Origin: JBDNDK01 sp046719185
GTDB taxonomy: Bacteria > Armatimonadota > UBA5829
Length of the DNA stretch: 18,851 bases
Direction: 5' to 3'
NCBI GenBank assembly: GCA_046719185.1
Contig: JBDNDK010000027.1
Coordinates: 1-18,851 of the forward strand
In this document: positions 7,508 through 13,997 of the stretch, piece by piece
Position numbering within the stretch: position 1 is the stretch's first letter
Layout: each line of letters begins with the position of its first letter
The notes under the pieces: model-generated
What the model saw: only the letters and a program-made list of their open reading frames with translations
Databases searched by the model: none
Told to the model about the DNA's origin: nothing
Made by a program: the position numbers and the translations under genes

Positions 7508-8839
7508 ATGAGAAGACTAGTTTTAGTTGTAATATGTTTAATGATGCTGTCAACTGCTGTGTCTTCAAGCACAATGTGGGATTATCAAGCTGTAAATGCA
7601 AATGGACAGCCCACTCACCCATTAGTTGGAGCTCCTGCTTTTGATGGTTCAGGAAATCCTATAAATCAAGTTGTGATAGAAGGTATTGCACTTGCAGGAA
7701 GATATGAGACATTCGACCCAAATTTTATGTATATAATCTTTCTTCAAGGAATAGATGGTGATATGGGTGGAATGCAGGTGTTTTCAGGAAGAGGATATCA
7801 TCAGCCTTACCCATGGCCTTATGCTGGACAAATAAATTTTAATGCTGGTGATAGGCTTAGAATCACAGGTTGGCTTGGGTTTTACGCTGGGCAAATTAGG
7901 CTCAATGAGAGACATGATCCAGATTTGAAATTTACAGTAGAATTAATTGAGGCAAATGTTGGTTTACCAGCACCTTATGTAATGCCTTCAATTTCTGAAT
8001 GTAATTATTTTGATGAAACAAAAGCTGGTGGTGGAGAGAAATATCAAATAAGACATGTGCAGCTTAATAATGTTCAGATAAAAAGTGGAACTTGGGCAGC
8101 TGGACAAACATTAAAGATAGAAGATGAGACTGGTGAGATTGATATGCTTTTGTTACTTCAAGGCACATTCACATCTTTCCCATCAGGCAAGATTAGTGTA
8201 GTTGGTATATTTGACCAAGAAGACACAACACCACCATTTACTGAAGGTTATAGAGTTCTTATTAGAAACCAAGGTGATGTGGCTAAGTATATTGACTATT
8301 CAAGACAAGCTAGAAACATAACAATTGGTGAAAAAATATCTGCTTCAGACAAATATGTAACAGCAGTATTCCCCGGATTTTTCTATATCCAAGATGCTAA
8401 TAGACAAGGTGGAATTAGGGTTATCAGTAACAAAACAGTTTCAGTTGGTGATAGAGTTTCTGTGTTTGGAGCTTTGACTGATAACAACACACCAGAAAAA
8501 GCTATTACTGCTGATTATGTTTCTATTCAAGATACTGATCTTGATAGACAAAATGCCATAGCTGTTAATGGCAAAACACTTGCTAATGAGGCCGGATTAG
8601 ATGTGTTTGGTCAACTGATAAGAGTTGTTGGTTATAACTTTAGCACAACATCAGAGTCTGATGTATTTGAAATAACAACAGATATAGGTCAAATTGTCAA
8701 AATTAAAGCTTATGCTAGCATAAATCCGACAATTAATGTTGGGGATACAGTAGGTATAACAGCTATTGCTACAACTGAAGCTGATGGAGTAACTCCAATG
8801 CTTCTGCTTTATGATACTAATGATATTGTAAAGTATTAA
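7508..8839 (+). CDS. Exported protein with OB-fold-like domains, function unknown
   Basis: The protein is 443 residues from the ATG at 7508, chosen over the GTG at 7493 because a purine-rich GAGAGGAG lies just before it and the signal peptide (MRRLVLVVICLMMLS) starts at once. Roughly residues 20-150 form a glycine/aromatic-rich beta domain. Two further segments look like OB-folds: one around 170-265 with the pattern 'IRHVQLNNV...LKIEDETGEIDML' and 'VVGIFDQEDTTPP', and one around 275-345 with 'FPGFFYIQDANRQGGIRV' and 'VSVGDRVSVFGALTD'. A third may occupy the C-terminus (VGDTVGITAIAT). Such repeated OB-like modules occur in exported proteins of poorly characterised phyla, sometimes beside nucleases. 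No nuclease motif is seen here. The gene has its own promoter. Confidence 0.65.
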   Translation: MRRLVLVVICLMMLSTAVSSSTMWDYQAVNANGQPTHPLVGAPAFDGSGNPINQVVIEGIALAGRYETFDPNFMYIIFLQGIDGDMGGMQVFSGRGYHQPYPWPYAGQINFNAGDRLRITGWLGFYAGQIRLNERHDPDLKFTVELIEANVGLPAPYVMPSISECNYFDETKAGGGEKYQIRHVQLNNVQIKSGTWAAGQTLKIEDETGEIDMLLLLQGTFTSFPSGKISVVGIFDQEDTTPPFTEGYRVLIRNQGDVAKYIDYSRQARNITIGEKISASDKYVTAVFPGFFYIQDANRQGGIRVISNKTVSVGDRVSVFGALTDNNTPEKAITADYVSIQDTDLDRQNAIAVNGKTLANEAGLDVFGQLIRVVGYNFSTTSESDVFEITTDIGQIVKIKAYASINPTINVGDTVGITAIATTEADGVTPMLLLYDTNDIVKY

Positions 8840-8850
8840 AGACATGCAAA

Positions 8851-8896
8851 TTGCCTTCAGAATAGTTTTCACACACTCCTTCTATTCTGAAGGCAA
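8851..8896 (+). terminator. Perfect 15-bp hairpin between genes
   Basis: TTGCCTTCAGAATAG (8851-8865) and its exact reverse complement (8882-8896) enclose a 16-base loop. It lies 11 bases after the stop of the OB-fold-like gene and 24 bases before the pseudopilin ATG. No T run follows the right arm (the next bases are GCCCCCG), so it is not a classical intrinsic terminator. It may be a transcript-stabilising or attenuating structure. Confidence 0.5.
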
Positions 8897-8920
8897 GCCC
8901 CCGTTTATAAAAATAATATT

Positions 8921-9580
8921 ATGATTCAAAAAAGAAAAAGAGCATTTACATTAATAGAGCTTTTGGTTGTGATTGCAGTGATATCAATATTAGCTGCAAT
9001 TCTTTTTCCTGTGTATAATAATACTCAATTAAAGGCAAAGGTTTCTAGGGTTCATACAGAACTGGCACAAGTGGCTTATGCAGTAGAGCTTTATAGAGAT
9101 GATTGGGGAGGATACCCTATGTCATCTATGGCTTGTGAAAGAGTTGATGATTATCAAGAGATTCCTCCTGTGCTTTTTCAAAAAGGATATTTGTCAATAC
9201 ACAAAATATATGATCCATTTAATCCTGTTTTAGATGCTGAGGAGGCACAGAAAAGAAAATTTAGAACCTATAAATATCTTGCACCCGGACCAGGTTATCA
9301 TAATCAAGGTGCATTAACTACAATTCATATTCTTGTTCCAGAGGATTATCCTATAAATGAATCCGACAAGTTAATTAGATATGGATCACCTTGGAATGTT
9401 AAGAAATGTCCTATAAAATATGCTATATGGAGTGTAGGACCAGGCGGAAACATTCCTCTTTATATAAGCGGTGAAACAGGCTACTATGCTAGGAAACTGC
9501 CTGTGCCAAAAAAAGAATGGTATCCATATAGAAAAGATGGAATTATTGTAAGATTTAGTGATGGAAGGAAATCACCATAA
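8921..9580 (+). CDS. Type II/IV pseudopilin-like protein (prepilin leader)
   Basis: This 219-residue protein has a class III prepilin leader: a short basic head (MIQKRKRA), then FTLIELLVVIAVISILAAI, with the conserved Glu at +5 of the mature chain. Cleavage by prepilin peptidase would be between Ala8 and Phe9; Gly is more usual before the cut than Ala. The mature part resembles the T2SS GspG-like group (AVELYRDDWGGYP, then DPFNP), and the C-terminal part (about 130-219) is variable. It could be a minor pilin or a secretion pseudopilin. No clear ribosome binding site precedes the ATG. The stop is immediately followed by the ATG of the ECF S component, so it shares a transcript with transporter genes. 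Confidence 0.85.
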   Translation: MIQKRKRAFTLIELLVVIAVISILAAILFPVYNNTQLKAKVSRVHTELAQVAYAVELYRDDWGGYPMSSMACERVDDYQEIPPVLFQKGYLSIHKIYDPFNPVLDAEEAQKRKFRTYKYLAPGPGYHNQGALTTIHILVPEDYPINESDKLIRYGSPWNVKKCPIKYAIWSVGPGGNIPLYISGETGYYARKLPVPKKEWYPYRKDGIIVRFSDGRKSP

Positions 9581-10111
9581 ATGAAATATAATGCAAAAGA
9601 TTTAGCTCTAGCAGGCTTATTTGGAGCATTGGGAATAGTGATTCCAATGCTTTTTCATTTGGTTGGATTGGGAAAGACTTTTCTTCCAATGCATTTGCCT
9701 ATACTTATGTGTGGGTTATTGGTATCTCCGATTGTTGCCTTAGTTTGTGGAATGATAACACCTCTTGCATCTGGTGCTCTAACATCAATGCCTCCAATCT
9801 TTCCAATAGGTGTTATTATGTCAATTGAACTTGGAATATTGGCTTTTTCAGCAAGCATATTCTATAAAAAATTAAAGATTCATTATATTCCTGCTATTAT
9901 CCTTGCTATGATTTGTGCAAGAATTGCTTATGCTATTGCAATGCTATTAATATCTCCATTTATTCAGCAAGATCAATCTTTGAAAGTTATTGCATTATCA
10001 ATTCTTGCAAGTTGGCCCGGAATAGTTGTTCAACTATTAGCAATTCCTGCTATAATGGCAATAATCACAAAAAAATCTACAATAGAGAAAACAGAAGAGG
10101 AATATACATAA
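9581..10111 (+). CDS. ECF transporter S component (substrate-binding), substrate unknown
   Basis: This 176-residue, very hydrophobic protein with about six membrane segments fits the S component of an energy-coupling factor transporter. The features seen are the small-residue helix ALAGLFGALGIVIPM at the N-terminus, typical of the helix that docks on the T component, the loop FLPMHLPILMCGLLV, and a proline-rich turn TSMPPIFPIG. The T and A components follow in the same operon, which makes the assignment firm. The substrate cannot be read from sequence; the FmdE-family gene in between suggests something linked to that protein (metal, cofactor or precursor), which is inference. The start follows the previous stop with no gap, with AAGGAA at 9565-9570 as a plausible ribosome binding site. 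Confidence 0.8.
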   Translation: MKYNAKDLALAGLFGALGIVIPMLFHLVGLGKTFLPMHLPILMCGLLVSPIVALVCGMITPLASGALTSMPPIFPIGVIMSIELGILAFSASIFYKKLKIHYIPAIILAMICARIAYAIAMLLISPFIQQDQSLKVIALSILASWPGIVVQLLAIPAIMAIITKKSTIEKTEEEYT

Positions 10112-10112
10112 T

Positions 10113-10532
10113 TTGAGAAAATTTACTAACATAGAACTAGCAAAAAGCTATCATGGTCATCTAGGTCCAAATCTTGTAATAGGTATAAAAATTGGCAACT
10201 ATGCTATAAATGCATTAAATGCTAAATCTCATTTTGGAATAGAGGCAGAGGTTCATTGTCCAGAAAAACCACCTGTATCTTGTATGATTGATGGTGTTCA
10301 GCTTTCCACAGGCTGCACAATGGGTAAGGCAAATATTAAGCATATTATCTCATCAGAGAATCCTATGGTTGTTTGCAGAAACAAAGAAACAGGTGAAGAA
10401 ATAAAAATACAAGTAAACGATGGTTTTATAGAAAAATGCTTAGCTTGGTATAAAGAGCTGGGTGAAGAGTCTGCAAGCATGAAAGTTTGGGAAATGGATG
10501 ATGAAGAGGTGTTTACTGTATGCGGGAGCTAA
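10113..10532 (+). CDS. FmdE-family protein
   Basis: This 139-residue cytoplasmic protein of the FmdE family is named after a gene near molybdenum formylmethanofuran dehydrogenase in methanogens; the biochemical role is unproven. It shows the two family landmarks: HGHLGPNLVIG (about 15-25) and the cysteine-rich segment SCMIDGVQLSTGCTMGKANI (about 54-73, with the conserved Cys and TGCTxGK). It is at the short end of the family and lacks a C-terminal zinc ribbon found in longer members. The start is TTG, one base after the S-component stop, with GAGGAA upstream at 10096-10101. It overlaps the T-component gene by 13 bases. Its place between S and T genes suggests it handles what the transporter imports, or a metal the transporter needs. 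Confidence 0.85.
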   Translation: MRKFTNIELAKSYHGHLGPNLVIGIKIGNYAINALNAKSHFGIEAEVHCPEKPPVSCMIDGVQLSTGCTMGKANIKHIISSENPMVVCRNKETGEEIKIQVNDGFIEKCLAWYKELGEESASMKVWEMDDEEVFTVCGS

Positions 10533-11240
10533 TCACCGCAAATAATACAAACTATATATCAAAAATCAGCCACCCATATATTAGAACATATATTGCACTT
10601 TTGCTCATAATTTTAATTGCAATATCAGCAAATATTTATCAGTTTGTAGTTATAAGCTTCATTCTTTTTGTTATTGCTTTTTTTTTCTGGAATTGGGAAA
10701 TTAAGATGGATTCTAAGTATTGTCCCTGCTTTATCAATTACAATATTTTTTATTGTTACTGCATTGATTGTAGGCACAAAAATAAGTGAAATAGCTATTT
10801 CAGACACAATACTCTTTGCTCTCAAAATTATGCTCACCTATCTTTGTGCTGCTTCATTATTTGCTACAACTAACTATTATGACATTGTAAAAGCCTATGA
10901 ATTTATCAGAGTCCCAATTATTATAACTGCTGTTACTTCATTCATTTTCAGATGGTTTTTGCTTATATCAGAGGAAGCTCACAGAATGAACACTGCAAGA
11001 ATTGTGAGAGGTGGAAGTTTAAGAAAGACAAAAGATAAGCTAAGAGATATCATTCAGTTGAGTATATCTCTAATTATTAGATCATATTATAGGTCTGATA
11101 GGATTGCATATGCTATGGAATGCAGAGGATTTCAAGGTAAACTTTATAGAGGCAAACATCTGCCAATTTCAAAAATCCAATTAATTATATTATTTTTGTT
11201 CTTATTATTATTCTATTTCATAATGGTGCTTGGCAGATGA
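10520..11240 (+). pseudogene. ECF transporter T component (CbiQ/EcfT family), frameshifted at T9
   Basis: This is the membrane-embedded coupling subunit of the ECF transporter. The gene is split. The first part (ATG at 10520, GAAGAGGTG upstream) reads the N-terminal membrane segments through IAFFF, then goes out of frame and stops at 10789. The second part continues in another frame to 11240 with FFSGIGKLRWILSIVPAL and the rest of a CbiQ protein, including the coupling motifs ARIVRGG and MECRGF. The switch falls at nine T (10678-10686). Removing one T joins the halves into one 239-residue protein of normal CbiQ length. This could be a sequencing or assembly error, a real mutation, or slippage on the homopolymer. 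The last 4 bases (ATGA) overlap the ATPase gene, whose frame is intact, so loss of function would be recent. Confidence 0.85.
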
Positions 11241-11944
11241 TAAATCCTGCTGTTTGTGTTGAAAATTTAACTGTCTGCTATTCAGATGGAAGAAAAGCTG
11301 TTGATGATGTATCTCTGCAAATAGAGCAGGGTGAATCAGTTGCATTGCTTGGTGCAAATGGTGCTGGGAAAAGCACATTGCTTTTGAGTCTTGTTGGTGT
11401 TTTAGAAGGTAATGGAAGCATAACAATTCTTGATAAGATTCTAAACAAAAAAAATATTATTGAAATAAGAAAAAAAACTCAGCTTGTTTTTCAAGATCCA
11501 AATGACCAGCTGTTTATGCCTGAGCTGTATGAAGACATTGCTTTTGGACCTAGAAACTTTGGAGTGGCTGAAGATAAAATAGATGATATTGTTAAAAATA
11601 GTCTCAAAGAAGTAGGTCTTGAAGGATTTGAAAACAGAACCCCGCATAATATGAGCTTGGGTGAGAAAAAAAGAGCATCAATAGCTTGTGTATTAGCCTG
11701 CAACCCTGAAATATTACTGCTTGATGAACCTAGTGCCGGTCTTGACCCAAAATCAAGAAATCAGTTAATAAATCTTCTTAATAACCTCAATAAAACAAAA
11801 ATAATTGCTTCCCATGATTTAGATTTTGTTAAAAGTACCTGTAAGTTTGGAATAGTACTATTTAGAGGCAAAGTCTTAAAGTCTGATATCATTTCTAATA
11901 TTTTATCAGATAATAGCTTATTAGAATCTGCTAATCTTTGCTGA
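11237..11944 (+). CDS. ECF transporter ATPase (CbiO/EcfA family)
   Basis: This 235-residue ATP-binding subunit drives the ECF importer. Walker A GANGAGKST (39-47) is followed by the Q-loop VFQDPNDQLF (Q86), typical of ECF/CbiO ATPases. It then has the signature MSLGEKKR (139-146, with L in place of the more usual SGG start), Walker B ILLLDEPSAGLD (159-170) and the switch histidine in SHDLDF. Only one A gene is present, so a homodimer is likely, as in transporters dedicated to one S component. The start overlaps the T-component stop by 4 bases. Confidence 0.93.
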   Translation: MINPAVCVENLTVCYSDGRKAVDDVSLQIEQGESVALLGANGAGKSTLLLSLVGVLEGNGSITILDKILNKKNIIEIRKKTQLVFQDPNDQLFMPELYEDIAFGPRNFGVAEDKIDDIVKNSLKEVGLEGFENRTPHNMSLGEKKRASIACVLACNPEILLLDEPSAGLDPKSRNQLINLLNNLNKTKIIASHDLDFVKSTCKFGIVLFRGKVLKSDIISNILSDNSLLESANLC

Positions 11945-11984
11945 AAACTTAATCAAAATAGTCCTTCTGGGGAGGATAAATCAC

Positions 11985-12548
11985 TTGGAACTTGAAAATA
12001 AGAAAGTTATTGTTACTGGAGCAGATAATAATATCAGCAGAGAGATTGTTAAAGCTTTCAAAGAAAATGGTGCTGATGTAATATTCATAAGAACAGACAT
12101 AGACAATAATATAAGTTATTCTAATGATATTGATATTCTTATTAATGTAGTAGGAAGCTATCTTTCAAATAATAATTCTGATTATAATCAATTAGTTGAA
12201 ACTAATCTTGCAAATATCAATAATCACACTCCAAAAATTATTGAAAATATGATAAATCAAAAAAGTGGCTTGATTATCAACTACACAACAAAAAACTGCA
12301 ATTTGCAAGATTCAGTATATTCAAAAGGGAAATGTTTAGTTGGCAATGCTTCAGATATGCTGAGAGATGAGTTGGGCAAGTTCAATATCAGGGTGATGTG
12401 TATCTCAGCAAGCACAATTCAGTCTGGCATTCCATACAAAACATATAAAAATATCTCTTCTCCAATGCAGACAGCAAAATCAATATTAAAACTTGCATTA
12501 AATGAGATGAGACAATTTTATACTGATGAAATACTGAAGGCAGCATAA
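11985..12548 (+). CDS. Divergent short-chain dehydrogenase/reductase (SDR)-like protein
   Basis: This 187-residue Rossmann-type protein opens VIVTGADNNISREIVKAFKENGADVIF, the position of the SDR cofactor motif TGxxxGxG, but the glycines after the first are replaced (TGADNNIS). The central INVVGSY corresponds to NNAG, and YSKGK (about 108-112) matches the catalytic YxxxK. It is shorter than a typical SDR (about 240-260): there is little between the first strand and the catalytic part. Cofactor binding and activity are therefore doubtful. The start is TTG at 11985 with a strong GGGGAGG (11970-11976) about 8 bases upstream, 40 bases after the ATPase. It is the last gene of the run and meets the fumarase beta gene head to head with one base between stops. 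Confidence 0.65.
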   Translation: MELENKKVIVTGADNNISREIVKAFKENGADVIFIRTDIDNNISYSNDIDILINVVGSYLSNNNSDYNQLVETNLANINNHTPKIIENMINQKSGLIINYTTKNCNLQDSVYSKGKCLVGNASDMLRDELGKFNIRVMCISASTIQSGIPYKTYKNISSPMQTAKSILKLALNEMRQFYTDEILKAA

Positions 12549-12549
12549 A

Positions 12550-13098
12550 CTATATAGTGCTGTATTTTTTTCTGTTTTCTATGTAGAAATCTCTGCCATA
12601 AATATCATTTATAACTATCAGTGGCAAGTCTTCGACTACTAATTTATGTATTGCTTCACATCCAAGATCTTCATAAGCAACCACTCCACAGCTTTTGATT
12701 CTGTCTGCCAGCAATGCAGCAGCTCCACCTGTGGCAGCGAAATATACAGCCTTATTTTTTACCATAGAATCAATTACTGCTTTATTTCTCTCACCTTTGC
12801 CAATGGTAGCTTTCAATCCAGCCTCAAGCAGAGCAGGGGTAAATGAATCCATTCTTCCAGATGTAGTTGGTCCTGCAGATCCAATCACTCTTCCGGATGG
12901 TGCAGGTGTGGGTCCAACATAATATATCACTTGTCCATCTAAATCAATTGGTAGTTTTTCACCTTTTTTAATCAAATCAACAAGCCTTGCATGTGCTGCA
13001 TCTCTAGCTGTATATACCACTCCAGACAGCAATACTTTATCACCAGCTTTTAGCTTACTTATTATGTTGTCATTAAGGGGAGTTGTGATTTTAATCAA
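12550..13098 (-). CDS. Class I fumarate hydratase, beta subunit (Fe-S hydro-lyase)
   Basis: This 182-residue protein corresponds to the C-terminal (beta) half of Fe-S hydro-lyases such as class I fumarase and L-tartrate dehydratase, which interconvert fumarate and malate. The family landmarks are SGVVYTARDAAHARL near 25, GPTPAPSGRVIGSAGPTTSGRMD near 62-84, KGERN near 101 and AATGGAAALLADRIK near 121. The length is normal for a separate beta subunit. It needs an alpha subunit that carries the [4Fe-4S] cysteines, and none is in the window: upstream lies a 400-base gap with repeats, and then hydC. The start is TTG with AGGTAA a few bases before it. Tartrate versus fumarate use cannot be told from this half. 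Confidence 0.92.
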   Translation of the reverse strand: MIKITTPLNDNIISKLKAGDKVLLSGVVYTARDAAHARLVDLIKKGEKLPIDLDGQVIYYVGPTPAPSGRVIGSAGPTTSGRMDSFTPALLEAGLKATIGKGERNKAVIDSMVKNKAVYFAATGGAAALLADRIKSCGVVAYEDLGCEAIHKLVVEDLPLIVINDIYGRDFYIENRKKYSTI

Positions 13099-13190
13099 TA
13101 GAATTACCTATTTGAAAATATAGGCAATGGTTTTGAGGTTTATGCTGTAGGTTTCAGGATCAAGTTCCCAAAACACCGAACACTCTTATC

Positions 13191-13293
13191 TGTCATTCTG
13201 AGCATAGCGAAGAATCTATATAATTTAGACCTTCACTTATTATTCAGAGCTATAATTATTAGACTCTTCGTCATTTCATTCCTCAGAGTGACA
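13191..13293. repeat. Imperfect inverted repeat, intergenic element 1
   Basis: TGTCATTCTGAG (13191-13202) pairs with CTCAGAGTGACA (13282-13293) with one mismatch. Further in, CGAAGAATCT (13208-13217) pairs with AGACTCTTCG (13261-13270), also with one mismatch. The intervening bases are AT-rich. The form is that of a small dispersed extragenic palindrome or MITE-like element; copies elsewhere cannot be checked here. Confidence 0.65.
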
Positions 13294-13308
13294 AAAAAAA
13301 TACATAAT

Positions 13309-13418
13309 ATTCCCCCTTTGAAGGGGGCTCTTGAACAAAGTGAAAGAGGGGGATGTAATAATTTAATTATAAACCACATCCCCCAAGCCTTCGGCTTACC
13401 CCCTTTATAAGGGGGAAT
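13309..13418. repeat. G/C-run inverted repeat, intergenic element 2
   Basis: The left end (13309-13327) carries CCCCC and GGGGG runs and is mirrored by the right end (13399-13418). GGGGGATGT (13348-13356) pairs exactly with ACATCCCCC (13376-13384), and AAGCCTTCGGCTT (13385-13397) is a small hairpin of its own. The G/C runs stand out from the AT-rich surroundings. It is likely a second repeat family placed next to the first. Confidence 0.65.
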
Positions 13419-13499
13419 TAAGAATGCTTTTTCAGATGTATCGGGAAGTTATTCCTGATACTAAATTGCTTTCTACCTCAAACCACAGCCTTATCAAGT

Positions 13500-13997
13500 T
13501 TAATCTTTCTTATTTCTATATTCATCTAGAATATCAGGAATTTGTGACGGTTCAACTCTGCCATATACTTTTTCATCAATCATAATAACAGGAGCAAGAC
13601 CACAAGCACCAATACATCTTGTGCCATTTAATGTGAAAAGTCCATCATCAGTAGTTTCACCAGCAACAATACCAAGCTCTTGTTCCAGCTTTTCCATTAT
13701 TGCATTTGCTCCTCTAATATAGCATGCCGTTCCAATACACACAGATATTTGATATTTGCCTTGAGGCTCCAATCTAAAATATCCATAAAAAGTAGCAACT
13801 CCATATATTTCAGCTGCAGGTATATGTGTTGCTTGAGCTATATACTCCATCAACTCATCACTCAAATAACCATACTTGTTTTGAGCATGATGCAATATAG
13901 TAATTAGAGCAGATTGAGGGTGCTCAGGATCATATATATCTTTTATATAATCATCTAATTCACAGAATTTATTTTCTAAACCACAATTACAAGCCAT
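13500..13997 (-). CDS. hydC: NAD-linked [FeFe] hydrogenase subunit HydC (NuoE-like)
   Basis: This 165-residue protein of the NuoE / 24-kDa family is the small [2Fe-2S] subunit of HydABC-type hydrogenases. After a helical N-terminal domain (ALITILHHAQNKYGYLSDELM, about 30-50), a thioredoxin-like domain holds four cluster cysteines: C87 and C92 (CIGTAC), C128 and C132 (CIGAC). This is the usual Cx4C...Cx3C set. It passes electrons within the HydB/HydC part of the complex. Its ATG overlaps the hydA stop (TAATG, one base), so it is translated with hydA. It is the last gene of the operon, whereas in many HydABC loci hydC comes first. The N-terminus has two more cysteines (C3, C5) not needed for the cluster. 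Confidence 0.93.
   Translation of the reverse strand: MACNCGLENKFCELDDYIKDIYDPEHPQSALITILHHAQNKYGYLSDELMEYIAQATHIPAAEIYGVATFYGYFRLEPQGKYQISVCIGTACYIRGANAIMEKLEQELGIVAGETTDDGLFTLNGTRCIGACGLAPVIMIDEKVYGRVEPSQIPDILDEYRNKKD

Larger units (their letters stand above)
13099..13499. other. 401-base gap without a gene, holding inverted repeats
   Basis: No reading frame here is supported as a gene. The gap holds two long imperfect inverted repeats (13191-13293 and 13309-13418, listed separately). The outer parts 13099-13190 and 13419-13499 show nothing I recognise. It separates the fumarase beta gene from the hydrogenase operon, so the two are probably not one transcript. Confidence 0.7.

Noticed and set aside
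12549..12571. Terminator between the SDR-like gene and the fumarase beta gene
   Set aside because: ACTATATAGT (12549-12558) is a perfect palindrome and seven T follow, but there is no loop and the stem is only five A/T-rich pairs, too weak to call.
13191..13418. CRISPR array or tandem repeat
   Set aside because: The repeats are inverted and of two different types. There are no regularly spaced direct repeats and no cas genes nearby.
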